Position numbers and translations under genes: made by a program. Positions 10,143 to 18,645 of a DNA stretch of 64,000 bases are shown here, piece after piece. Under the pieces are notes generated by a model. It was given only the letters and a program-made list of their open reading frames with translations, was not told the origin of the DNA and did not search any database. How positions within the stretch are numbered: position 1 is the stretch's first letter; each line of letters opens with the position of its first letter. Origin of the DNA: Nitrospira sp. KM1 (lineage in GTDB: Bacteria > Nitrospirota > Nitrospiria > Nitrospirales > Nitrospiraceae); contig NZ_AP022671.1 in the NCBI RefSeq assembly GCF_011405515.1, positions 3,410,001 to 3,474,000 of the forward strand, in the 5' to 3' direction.

Positions 10143-11651
10143 ATGGGAGTGGAAATTGCGATTACAGTGGCACGGGAAGAAACCCGAGTCGCGGTTCTGG
10201 ATAACGGGGTGGTGACAGATCTGTTTGGCGACCGTGCCAAGCACAAGGATTTCGTCGGAAATATTTACAAGGGTAGAGTGGCCAAAGTGCTTCCCGGCAT
10301 GCAGGCGGCATTTGTGGATATCGGGTTAGAAAAGGCTGCGTTCATTCATGTCTCGGACCTGTCCATGGACGCAGAGCCTGGGGACACCCTCGTGGATTCT
10401 GACGAAGACGACAAGGACAGCGACGACTTGCGTCCTCGTCGTGAGAGTTCGAAGCCGATTGAACAGCTCTTGAGCGAAGGGCAGGAACTCATGGTGCAGA
10501 TTTCAAAAGGCCCGATCGGAACCAAGGGGCCGCGTGTCACGAGTTACGTGTCACTGCCTGGGCGCTATCTCGTATTCATGCCCAACGTTGAGCACATCGG
10601 AGTGTCCCGACGCATCGCGCGCGATGAAGAGCGTTCTCGGCTCAAGGAAATCATGAAACGGGTCAGACATCCGGGATGCGGCTACATCGTTCGGACCGTC
10701 AGTGAAGGGGTCAAAGAGGATGAGCTACGATCGGACGTCGATTTTCTCCATGTGCTTTGGCAGGACATCCGGGAGAAGCGAGATCAGCAGCCTGCTCCGG
10801 CTCTGCTGCACACCGATCTCAGTCTGAGCTTCCGGGTGGTGCGGGATTTATTCGGGAAAAAAGTCGACCGTCTCTGGATCGATTCACGCGAGGAGTATGA
10901 AGCTGTTCGAGACTTCGTTCAGCGATTCTCACCTGAGCAAACCTCTCGCATTCACTTCTACGATAAGGATGAACCGTTGTTCGATCACCTGGGGGTGGAA
11001 CAGGAAATGGCGAGGGCGCTGAGCCGGAAAGTGTGGCTGAAGTCTGGCGGGCATCTTGTGATCGACCACACCGAAGCCATGACGGTCATCGATGTGAATA
11101 CCGGACGGTTCGTCGGCAAACGCGATCAAGAGGAGACCATCCTGCGCAATAATCTCGAGGCCGCCAAGGAAGTCGCCTATCAGGTGAAGCTGCGGGGCAT
11201 TGGCGGCATCATCATCGTCGATTTCATCGACATGGAGCGTGAAAAGAACCGAGACAAGGTGTACCACGCGCTGGTCGATGCGATGGCATCGGACAAGGCG
11301 AGAACGAGAATCTCCAGAATCTCTGATCTTGGTTTGGTCGAGATTTCACGTGAACGGGTGCGAGAGGACCTGCTCCGATCACTCTCAGAACCCTGTCGGT
11401 ATTGCGACGGACGTGGGTACACAAAATCGCCCACGACGGTGGCGTATGAAATTTTTCGTGAGATCCGTCGGATCGGAGGCGATACCGAACCGCAACGTAT
11501 CATCCTCGGCGCCCACCCGGCGGTGGCCGATCTGCTGCAGGATGAGGAACGACAAGGGCTCGAAGCCTTGGAACGGGAATGCAAAGCCAAGGTTATCGTG
11601 ATGTCGGACGATCAGTTACATTTGGAGCAGTACGATCTCGCCGTGGTCTGA
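10143..11651 (+). CDS. rng: Ribonuclease G/E family endoribonuclease
   Basis: About 502 residues, RNase G-sized, without the long RNase E C-terminal scaffold. S1 domain GNIYKGRVAKVLPGMQAAFVD near the N-terminus, catalytic metal-binding Asp motifs in TVIDVNTGRFVGK and IIIVDFIDM, and the zinc-link CRYCDGRGY near residue 420. Cleaves single-stranded AU-rich RNA, for 5S/16S rRNA maturation and mRNA decay. ATG at 10143 chosen because of the AAGGAG just upstream; the ATG at 10128 has no such site. An acidic insert (about residues 82-98) in the S1 domain is noticeable. Confidence 0.94.
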   Translation: MGVEIAITVAREETRVAVLDNGVVTDLFGDRAKHKDFVGNIYKGRVAKVLPGMQAAFVDIGLEKAAFIHVSDLSMDAEPGDTLVDSDEDDKDSDDLRPRRESSKPIEQLLSEGQELMVQISKGPIGTKGPRVTSYVSLPGRYLVFMPNVEHIGVSRRIARDEERSRLKEIMKRVRHPGCGYIVRTVSEGVKEDELRSDVDFLHVLWQDIREKRDQQPAPALLHTDLSLSFRVVRDLFGKKVDRLWIDSREEYEAVRDFVQRFSPEQTSRIHFYDKDEPLFDHLGVEQEMARALSRKVWLKSGGHLVIDHTEAMTVIDVNTGRFVGKRDQEETILRNNLEAAKEVAYQVKLRGIGGIIIVDFIDMEREKNRDKVYHALVDAMASDKARTRISRISDLGLVEISRERVREDLLRSLSEPCRYCDGRGYTKSPTTVAYEIFREIRRIGGDTEPQRIILGAHPAVADLLQDEERQGLEALERECKAKVIVMSDDQLHLEQYDLAVV

Positions 11652-11665
11652 GGACGTGGACGGTC

Positions 11666-12856
11666 GTGACGGGACAGGCCCAGTATTCCACTAACATCGT
11701 GAGCGGGAGATCGGCCGGGGACGCACGCCCATCGACCTCGCACGAGGAATCCCTGAGAGCCTGGTTTCTGCTGAGAGCGATCCCCGGGCTGGGCGATGTG
11801 ACCCTTCTCAGGCTGATAGATCTCTGGAAAACACCTGATGCGGTTTTTGATGCGTCGAAGGATGAATTAATCGCAAACGGGTGCAGTCCGCGGCTCGTGG
11901 AGGCGATTAAAAAGTCTCCGGACCCATCAATCCAGCGGGAGATCGACCGGGAGCTGTCGGAGCTTCGTCGAACCGGGATACAGGTTCTCACCATTCTCGA
12001 TGCCTCCTATCCGCAGCGTCTCAGGACCATCGCCGATCCACCTCCGATTCTGTATGCCTCAGGTCGAATGCAGAAACAGGATGAGTTATCTGTGGCCATT
12101 GTCGGGGCCAGACGCGGGACTCCCGGCGGGCGAGCCTTGACGGAAGAGTTCGCAAGGGAGTTGGCGACATATGGTGTGACGGTCGTCAGTGGATTGGCGC
12201 GAGGGATCGACGCAGCGGCTCATCGGGGTGCGCTCGACGGGGGAGGCCGAACGATCGCCGTTCTGGGCTGTGGAGTAGACCGTACCTATCCGCCCGAACA
12301 TGACCGCCTGCGCCGTGAAATCGAAGCCCGAGGCGCTGTGCTCTCAGAAGTCCCGCTCGGATCTCCACCCCACAGCGCGCACTTTCCGCGACGAAACCGG
12401 ATCATCAGCGGGTTGTCGATTGGCGTGGTCGTGACACAAGCCGCCATCAACAGCGGATCTTTGATCACGGCTCAGTCGGCGATCGATCAGGGGCGCGACG
12501 TCTTCGCGGTGCCAGGATTCGTCAAGGACGTCGCCAGCCGAGGGACGAATGCCTTGATCAGGAACGGGGCGACCTTGGTCGAGCAGGCGGCGGACATCGT
12601 CGAAGCCATCATGCCGCAGCTCGAACCATCCGTTCGCGCGATGGTGCGGCCTCTCCAGATCGAGCGTAAGAGAGCTCAAGATTTTGGTGTCCATGAACAG
12701 CTGGTGTATGATGTGCTTTCGTATGAGCCGAGAACCATCGATCAGATTGTCGTAGCCGCCCGCGCGTCCGTGTCGGCCGTCATGGCCGCACTCCTGACCC
12801 TGGAATTGCGCCAGCGTGTTCGTCAGCTCCCTGGACAATGCTATGTCCGGGCATGA
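11666..12856 (+). CDS. dprA: DNA processing protein DprA
   Basis: About 396 residues from the GTG at 11666 (GAGGA 11 bases upstream; GTG 11699 is an alternative). An N-terminal SAM/HhH-like helical region (LLRAIPGLGDVTLLRLID), the Rossmann-like DprA core (AIVGARRGTPGGRALT, VSGLARGIDAAAHRGAL, HFPRRNRIISGLS, SGSLITAQSAIDQGRDVFAVPG) and a C-terminal winged-helix segment (VYDVLSYEPRTIDQI). DprA loads RecA on incoming single-stranded DNA in natural transformation. No competence genes lie beside it. It follows rng by 14 bases, so co-transcription is likely. Confidence 0.93.
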   Translation: MTGQAQYSTNIVSGRSAGDARPSTSHEESLRAWFLLRAIPGLGDVTLLRLIDLWKTPDAVFDASKDELIANGCSPRLVEAIKKSPDPSIQREIDRELSELRRTGIQVLTILDASYPQRLRTIADPPPILYASGRMQKQDELSVAIVGARRGTPGGRALTEEFARELATYGVTVVSGLARGIDAAAHRGALDGGGRTIAVLGCGVDRTYPPEHDRLRREIEARGAVLSEVPLGSPPHSAHFPRRNRIISGLSIGVVVTQAAINSGSLITAQSAIDQGRDVFAVPGFVKDVASRGTNALIRNGATLVEQAADIVEAIMPQLEPSVRAMVRPLQIERKRAQDFGVHEQLVYDVLSYEPRTIDQIVVAARASVSAVMAALLTLELRQRVRQLPGQCYVRA

Positions 12857-12944
12857 ACCGTCGGTCTTTTCCGTTCATGAGTTGCGTTGGCCGAAAAAGT
12901 TTGGTACGGATGGTAAAGTAAACCGGTAACGTAGCTGAGTCTGC

Positions 12945-15284
12945 ATGGCAAAATCTCTTATCATTGTCGAGTCACCGACCAAGGCCAAGACCATTACCAA
13001 GTATTTGGGACGTGGGTACACGGTCATGGCCTCAGTCGGTCATGTGAAAGATCTGCCAACCAGCAAACTTGGGGTTGATCTGGACGACGATTTCAAACCG
13101 CAGTATGTCACGATCAAGGGCAAGTCCAAGGTGCTGGCTGAAATCAAGAAAAAGGCCGAAGAGGCCGACAAGGTATTTCTGGCTCCGGACCCGGATAGGG
13201 AAGGGGAGGCGATCGCCTGGCACTTGGCCGAGGAGTTGCGGGGGAAATCAAAAAAGAAATCGGACGGAAAAGTGTTTCGGGTTCTCTTTAACGAAATCAC
13301 GGAATCCGCCATCAAGCGCGCGCTGCAGTCTCCTGGCCAAATTGATATGAAACTGGTCAATGCGCAGCAGGCGCGCCGGGTATTGGATAGAATCGTCGGT
13401 TATCAGGGCAGTCAGCTCTTGTGGAAGAAAGTTCGCCGCGGGCTGTCCATGGGACGCGTTCAGTCGGTCGCCGTCCGTCTGATGTGCGAACGCGAGCAGG
13501 AGCGCGAGGCATTCCGCACGGAAGAGTATTGGTCCATCACCGCCCTGCTTGCCGGAGCGATTCCCCCGCCGTTCGAAGCCAGATTGCATAGTATCAATGG
13601 TGAAGAAGCCTCGATTGCTAACGCCGATCAAGCGCAAGCGATCGTCTTTGCCATTCAGGGAAAAACCTTCACCGTCACCTCCGTCGAGCGAAAGGAAAAG
13701 AAGCGGAATCCGGTCGCACCATTTATCACCAGCCGCCTGCAGCAGGAGGCGGCACGGAAGCTCCATTTTACGCCGAAAAAGACGATGACTCTTGCTCAGC
13801 AACTCTATGAAGGTATAGAAATTGGCGCAGAAGGGGCCACCGGCCTCATTACCTACATGCGTACCGATTCTCCGAGGATCTCGCAGGAGGCGATGGCAGA
13901 TGCCCGCCAACTGATCCAGGATCGCTTCGGCGCGGAATATCTCCCCGCCGTGCCGAACGTCTATAAAACGCAGAAGGCCGCGCAGGAGGCGCACGAAGCG
14001 ATTCGGCCCACGTCCGCGTCGCGGGATCCGGAATCGATCAGGCAATATCTCGAACAAGATCAATATAACCTCTATAAACTCATCTGGAATCGGTTCATCG
14101 CGTCTCAGATGGTGCCGGCAATTCTCGACGTGACGCGGATTGAATCGACGCCGCTCGAGACGCAAGAGCGGTATGTGTTCCGATCCAGCGGGACCGTCGT
14201 CAAGTTTCCAGGCCATACCATCGTCTACCGCGAAGGAGTCGACAAAGAGTTGCTTGCACAGAAGACGAAGCCGGATGAAGAGGCCGACGAAGGCTCTGAG
14301 CGGCAATTGCCCGAATTGAACGAAGGGGAGCGGCTCAGGCTGATCGAACAGCCGGAACAGACCGTTCCAGGCGTGCTGTCAAAACAACATTTCACTCAGC
14401 CGCCGCCTCGCTACAACGAAGCGCTGCTGATCAAGGAGCTTGAAGAAAAGGGAATTGGAAGACCATCTACGTATGCCGCCATTATTTCGACGATCCAAGA
14501 CCGTAAGTATGTCGAGAAGGTGGAAGGACGCTTCATTCCTACGGAAACGGGGCGCACCGTCAACGATTTTTTGATCAAGGGGTTTCCGGCGATTGTGAAC
14601 GTCGATTTCACGTCTCATCTCGAGGAAGAGCTCGACGAGGTCGAGGAGGGTAACAAGCCGTGGGTCGATGCGGTGCGCGATTTCTACGATCCGTTCACAT
14701 CGGATTTGGAAAGAGCCAAAACCATCCCCGGCCCTAAAGACACCGTTGAACCTCCCACCGACATTCCCTGTGAGAAATGCGGCAGAATGATGGAAATCAA
14801 GTGGGGAAGAAACGGAAAATTTCTCGCCTGCCCAGGGTACAAGGACGATCCGCCGTGCAAGAATACTCAGAACTTTGAGAAATTGCCTGATGGAACGATC
14901 AAGATCGTTCCGAAGCAAGAATTGACGACAGACCAAGTGTGTGACAAATGTGGAAGTCCGATGGTCGTCAAGACCGGACGATTCGGAAAATTCATTGCTT
15001 GCTCCGCATATCCGGAATGCAAAACGACCAAGCCATTGGCACTCGGAGTGAAATGTCCCCAGCCCGGATGCGATGGCGATCTGGTTCAGAAAAGAACCCG
15101 CAAAGGTCGTTCGTTTTTCGCGTGTAGTAAGTATCCGCAATGTGAGTTTGCTTTGTGGGATCGTCCTGTCAACAAAGTCTGCCCGACCTGCAGCGCGCCA
15201 TTTCTGATTGAAAAAGTCAGCAAACAGACCGGACGCAGTGTGCAATGCCGGAATGAAGAGTGCGGATATCGAGAAGCCGGCTAG
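12945..15284 (+). CDS. topA: DNA topoisomerase I (type IA)
   Basis: 779 residues. Toprim domain at the N-terminus with SLIIVESPTKAKTI and the DPDREGEAIAWH acidic triad; active-site Tyr about 304 in GLITYMRTDSPRIS; and four C-terminal zinc-ribbon-like modules starting CEKCGRMMEI, CDKCGSPMVV, CPQPGCDGDL and CPTCSAPFLI. Relaxes negative supercoils by transient cleavage of one strand. ATG at 12945. The dprA-topA order is common in bacteria. Confidence 0.97.
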   Translation: MAKSLIIVESPTKAKTITKYLGRGYTVMASVGHVKDLPTSKLGVDLDDDFKPQYVTIKGKSKVLAEIKKKAEEADKVFLAPDPDREGEAIAWHLAEELRGKSKKKSDGKVFRVLFNEITESAIKRALQSPGQIDMKLVNAQQARRVLDRIVGYQGSQLLWKKVRRGLSMGRVQSVAVRLMCEREQEREAFRTEEYWSITALLAGAIPPPFEARLHSINGEEASIANADQAQAIVFAIQGKTFTVTSVERKEKKRNPVAPFITSRLQQEAARKLHFTPKKTMTLAQQLYEGIEIGAEGATGLITYMRTDSPRISQEAMADARQLIQDRFGAEYLPAVPNVYKTQKAAQEAHEAIRPTSASRDPESIRQYLEQDQYNLYKLIWNRFIASQMVPAILDVTRIESTPLETQERYVFRSSGTVVKFPGHTIVYREGVDKELLAQKTKPDEEADEGSERQLPELNEGERLRLIEQPEQTVPGVLSKQHFTQPPPRYNEALLIKELEEKGIGRPSTYAAIISTIQDRKYVEKVEGRFIPTETGRTVNDFLIKGFPAIVNVDFTSHLEEELDEVEEGNKPWVDAVRDFYDPFTSDLERAKTIPGPKDTVEPPTDIPCEKCGRMMEIKWGRNGKFLACPGYKDDPPCKNTQNFEKLPDGTIKIVPKQELTTDQVCDKCGSPMVVKTGRFGKFIACSAYPECKTTKPLALGVKCPQPGCDGDLVQKRTRKGRSFFACSKYPQCEFALWDRPVNKVCPTCSAPFLIEKVSKQTGRSVQCRNEECGYREAG

Positions 15285-15444
15285 CCCATCATTTTTTCTT
15301 TTTTCCTCCATCATTCATCTTCCTCCATTGATGCGAGAGTACAATCTTCGCTCTCCATGCGTTCACGCATCATATGCGCTCGCGAGATTGATAACTCGTG
15401 TCACCGAAACTGAGAGATGGAATCAAGACGCGTCCCGCAGCGAG

Positions 15445-15485
15445 TTGACGAATGACAAAACCGTGATGATAATGAGCATGTCATC
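15445..15485 (+). promoter_or_regulatory. Candidate bfr promoter with overlapping Fur-box-like dyad
   Basis: TTGACG (15445-15450), 17-base spacer, GATAAT (15468-15473): both hexamers match the sigma70 consensus at five of six. The -10 lies inside an imperfect 21-base dyad at 15465-15485 with arms GATGA and TCATC. Its left half reads TGATAAT, identical to a Fur half-site; the right half matches at four of seven. This geometry suggests iron-responsive control of the bacterioferritin gene 50 bases downstream (inference). The remaining sequence from 15285 holds no recognisable gene. Confidence 0.6.
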
Positions 15486-15535
15486 GTCATGTATGCGGTC
15501 GAGCATACGAATGTTTATCGAAAGGGGGAACGATC

Positions 15536-16012
15536 ATGAAAGCAAAGGAAGGTGTTATCAACCTGCTGAACAAGATCCTGACGGCCGACCTCACAGCGAT
15601 CAATCAATATTTTGTTCATGCAAAAATGTGCGAGAATTGGGGCTATGAACGCCTCCACCACAAGGTACGTGAGCGAAGCATCGATGAAATGAAGGACGCT
15701 GACGAATTGATCGGCCACATCCTGTATCTCGAAGGTGTGCCGAATGTCCAGCGGATGAATACCGTTCATGTAGGCGAAACAGTTCCGGAACAACTCAAAT
15801 TGGACTTGAAAGCCGAGCAAGAGATGCTCAGCGTGCTCAGCGAAGGAGTGGTTCATTGCACCAAAGTGTCGGATTTCACGACTCGCCATATGTTGGAAGA
15901 TATGGCGAAAGACGTGGATGCGCACATCGATTGGATCGAAACACAAATGGAGACGATCAAACAGATCGGATTGGAGAATTATCTCGCTGAGCAGATCAAG
16001 AAAGAGTCTTGA
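15536..16012 (+). CDS. bfr: Bacterioferritin with altered ferroxidase centre
   Basis: 158 residues, aligning without gaps to E. coli Bfr by eye (INQYF at 22-26, SIDEMK at 48-53, HIDWIET at 130-136, QNYL-like LENYLAEQI end). The haem ligand Met52 is present. Of the six ferroxidase ligands, Glu51, Glu94 and His130 remain, but Glu18 is Asp, His54 is Asp and Glu127 is Val. The protein should still build a haem-binding 24-mer; di-iron oxidation is doubtful unless a second subunit supplies it. Ribosome site AAAGGGGGA six bases before the ATG. Single gene with its own promoter; convergent with the CbiX-like gene. Confidence 0.93.
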   Translation: MKAKEGVINLLNKILTADLTAINQYFVHAKMCENWGYERLHHKVRERSIDEMKDADELIGHILYLEGVPNVQRMNTVHVGETVPEQLKLDLKAEQEMLSVLSEGVVHCTKVSDFTTRHMLEDMAKDVDAHIDWIETQMETIKQIGLENYLAEQIKKES

Positions 16013-16052
16013 TAGACATCTCTCCATCGCCCGCCTCACAATATGACTCAAG

Positions 16053-16085
16053 GAGGGGGGCTTGCATACAGCATAAGTCCCCCTC
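16053..16085. terminator. Strong hairpin between convergent bfr and CbiX-like genes
   Basis: GAGGGGGGCTT pairs with AAGTCCCCCTC (11 bp, one G-U) around an 11-base loop. It lies 40 bases after bfr and 74 bases beyond the end of the convergent gene. There is no U-tract on either side, so it is a stable hairpin of terminator-like position rather than a textbook intrinsic terminator. Confidence 0.45.
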
Positions 16086-16158
16086 GTGAAGAGCAGAAGT
16101 GATACGCCGACAATAGAGTCACATGGACTTGAGATGGCCGGGCCAGTATGAAATCGAG

Positions 16159-17841
16159 TTATTTGGTATTAGGTGAGCGGCCGCTGGCAGACTTTAATAT
16201 GTCTGCACTGATACGCGCTACCTCCCGCTCCAACCATTCAGTCAACAGAGGGTCAAGGAGCCCCTTGTCGTTCATCTCGTACGCTAGTCCCTCGAACATG
16301 CGCCTGTACGGTCCCGCCCCATACAAGCGGTTGGCAATGACGATGACCCTTCCTTGTTTCCCAGCTTCCTCGATGGCGGTCCGTGCTTCGGCAACGGCCT
16401 TGTCGCGCTTCTCGGGCCAATCTTCACGCACAGTCAGTGCCTTGATGGATTTGAGCTGTGCGCAGTGAGGATCCTGACGGAGTCGGGCAATGTGCTGGTC
16501 CATCAGGTCTAGCCACTTGGTATTTCCCTCGTCCGTCGATTCTCCATGTGCCACCAAGAAGACGGATTCGTTCGCGGGTTGTCGACTCAACTCCAAGATG
16601 CGTTTGTGGTGGATGCTTGCCATGGCCGGGTCATGCTCATATCCGCCAACTGATGAGAACAACGCACTAGTACGAATCTGGATCGGTGCGGGAGCATGGG
16701 TGCCGTGATCGCCGTCATGTCTCATGGCGGGAGGTTGATCGATCAATCCGATGACATAGTCCGTGACCGGTTTGACCTGATGATCTAGCGCGTACATCCG
16801 AACAAAGATGATGCGTCGGATCCCACGTTCCTCCAGCCGGGAAACCGCACTTTGGATAATCAGTGGATCGCCCATGCCATAAGCCATTTCGACCGGATAG
16901 GATGCCGTCAAAGGACGAATGACGTTCTCGACGGCATCGTTATATGGTTGGCTCGCTCCATGAGGCATGACGATCACCCCGATATCGGATGCAGTGACCG
17001 GTGTATACCGATTCGCGGTCTTCCGGAGCCAGAGAAGCACGTTCGGGTGGGGCAGAAGCTCATCCGGCTGATAGACAATTTGCGTCTGTTTGAATTGCCT
17101 GGTGAACCAAGCCGTGAGCGACATGGTGTGGTCGTATTTCGAACCGATGAACGCGGGGACGAGTAGCGTACGTCCGTCCTTGGGGGCCTGGTTCAGCAAA
17201 CGGGCCTTGGCAGCCTGATTCTTTTGTTCGGCATGCTCAGCGGCGCGATCGTAGTACACCACGGCCTCGGTTTCTCGGAAGGGCTTGTATCGTTCGATAT
17301 AGCGGAGCAATCGATCGATATCTCCTTTTAGGTTTGACTCGCTCTGCTCGTCGGTCGCACCAACGCCCACGAGTATCAAGCGTTCGGATTCGGGGTGTTG
17401 ACTGAGTGTCTCGACCCGGTCCAGCACGATCTGCCGGATCAGGTGGTCATGGGCCATCGTACTGGCCCATTGCACAGGAAGGTCTCCCGTGTATCGGCCG
17501 AGGTCCGGAACAACACGTCGGAGTAGCGGATCAGCATCCGATAGGAATAGAGGGATGGCCACAATCTCTGCCACATGGAACTTTCGAAGCGCATCGATCG
17601 CGCGCGTCAGATAGACACCATATTCATCTAGCCCCCCTGCAGCGTCTCGTCCGACGAAAGCGAGTGCGGCAGGATACGACTTCCTGAAATCGTCGACAAG
17701 ACGCGTTACTTCCTGATTCCCCAGATAGCCTCGATCGGGTGCGACTACGAGAAATCCAATTCTCGGCTGGTCCGCCAATGTAAGCTGAACACTGCAAAGG
17801 AGAAAAACCGCCACCATGCTCACCATAATTCGCGCCAGCAT
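16159..17841 (-). CDS. Exported protein with CbiX-like (sirohydrochlorin chelatase-type) modules
   Basis: About 560 residues. The ATG at 17841 follows AAAGGAACAAC and opens a signal peptide (MLARIMVSMVAVFLLCS...LAD). Three chelatase-like modules can be seen: residues about 26-215 (IGFLVVAPDRG, LRKFHVAEIVAIPLFLSD), about 285-370 (VIVMPHGASQPYNDA, then RLEERGIRRIIFVRMYAL) and about 425-525 (VFLVAHGES). The catalytic HG pair is kept in modules two and three but not in the first. A His-rich linker (HDGDHGTH) lies near residue 378. Chelatases of this fold are normally cytoplasmic; an exported triple version is unusual. Metal or tetrapyrrole handling is an inference. Downstream of an AraC gene, same strand. 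Confidence 0.7.
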   Translation of the reverse strand: MLARIMVSMVAVFLLCSVQLTLADQPRIGFLVVAPDRGYLGNQEVTRLVDDFRKSYPAALAFVGRDAAGGLDEYGVYLTRAIDALRKFHVAEIVAIPLFLSDADPLLRRVVPDLGRYTGDLPVQWASTMAHDHLIRQIVLDRVETLSQHPESERLILVGVGATDEQSESNLKGDIDRLLRYIERYKPFRETEAVVYYDRAAEHAEQKNQAAKARLLNQAPKDGRTLLVPAFIGSKYDHTMSLTAWFTRQFKQTQIVYQPDELLPHPNVLLWLRKTANRYTPVTASDIGVIVMPHGASQPYNDAVENVIRPLTASYPVEMAYGMGDPLIIQSAVSRLEERGIRRIIFVRMYALDHQVKPVTDYVIGLIDQPPAMRHDGDHGTHAPAPIQIRTSALFSSVGGYEHDPAMASIHHKRILELSRQPANESVFLVAHGESTDEGNTKWLDLMDQHIARLRQDPHCAQLKSIKALTVREDWPEKRDKAVAEARTAIEEAGKQGRVIVIANRLYGAGPYRRMFEGLAYEMNDKGLLDPLLTEWLEREVARISADILKSASGRSPNTK

Positions 17842-17904
17842 GTTGTTCCTTTCGGCATAGAGCCCTGTATCTCCTGACTTTCCCAAAATCGAATCGAGTG
17901 CTTG

Positions 17905-18444
17905 TCAAAGTTGGCCGGGTGTTTGAGCATAATGAATGCGCCGGTACATGCCGGGAGATTGACCGGTCAGCCGCTTAAAAAACCTGCTGAAGGCGAACTG
18001 ATCGCTATATCCGATGGCTTCGGCAATTTCCTCCAGGCCGTTCTGTGTTGTGGCCAACAGCGTGCGCGCCTTTTCCAGCCTACAAAGGGTGAGATATTCG
18101 GAGAACGGTCGCCCCATCGTGGCGCGAAACAATTCCGAGCAATATTTCTCCGAGTACCCGAGAAAGTACGCCATCGCTTTCAACGTCAGTCCTTTGTGGA
18201 GATTATCAGCCACGAACAAGCGGATTTCAGCAGTAAGAGTCCGATGATTCGTGGTGGCGATTCGGTTGGAAGAGACTGCATAGCGTAAATTACACAGGTC
18301 CTTAACGACTTCCAAGAGTTCCCGCTCGGATTGAGCACGCAGCAAGCGGTCCCCCCATTGCGGAGCCTGCCTACGTAGGTCCTTGGCAAGGTTGAATAAG
18401 CGGGGTGATGCAAACATCGGCGAGCGTTTGTGCTTCAGGGGCAT
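17905..18444 (-). CDS. AraC family transcriptional regulator
   Basis: About 179 residues. The C-terminal ~95 residues form the double helix-turn-helix: LTLKAMAYFLGYSEKYCSELF, GRPFSEYLTLCRLEKARTLL, then IAEAIGYSDQFAFSRFFKRLTGQSPGMYRR. The N-terminal ~80 residues are short and charged, with no cupin sensor domain. ATG at 18444 has GGAAGGAG upstream. It lies 63 bases before the CbiX-like gene on the same strand and may control it (inference). A hairpin-plus-T-tract sits directly in its leader. Confidence 0.88.
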   Translation of the reverse strand: MPLKHKRSPMFASPRLFNLAKDLRRQAPQWGDRLLRAQSERELLEVVKDLCNLRYAVSSNRIATTNHRTLTAEIRLFVADNLHKGLTLKAMAYFLGYSEKYCSELFRATMGRPFSEYLTLCRLEKARTLLATTQNGLEEIAEAIGYSDQFAFSRFFKRLTGQSPGMYRRIHYAQTPGQL

Positions 18445-18468
18445 GAGAATCTCCTTCCTCTTGCAATC

Positions 18469-18506
18469 AAAAAAAGAGCCCATGGTTCAGTTGCACCATG
18501 GGCTCT
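18469..18506 (-). terminator. Intrinsic terminator upstream of araC-like gene
   Basis: On the minus strand, AGAGCCCATGGT and ACCATGGGCTCT form a perfect 12-bp stem with an 8-base loop, followed at once by seven Ts (A-run at 18469-18475 on the plus strand). It ends the transcript of the decayed gene at 18646-19160, or acts as an attenuator in the AraC gene's leader, whose start codon lies 25 bases further. No known riboswitch consensus was recognised in 18507-18645. Confidence 0.85.
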
Positions 18507-18645
18507 GGACGAAGTGTCCGTTGGCCTCTCCTTCCTTACCTGGGAGGAGGATGACGATCAGGGTAATGCTCAGGTGTCGGCGTCACCCGGGATCAGGTCT
18601 TGTTGTATGGCTCCAGTGAGCATACGAAGCCGCTGTTGTAGACCG

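Noticed and set aside
13248-14306. 352-residue minus-strand frame inside topA
   Set aside because: Leu/Arg/Phe-rich antisense shadow; topA is unmistakable on the other strand.
18507-18645. Riboswitch before the AraC-CbiX genes (cobalamin was considered because of the chelatase likeness)
   Set aside because: None of the cobalamin-riboswitch conserved boxes, nor another consensus I know, could be found.
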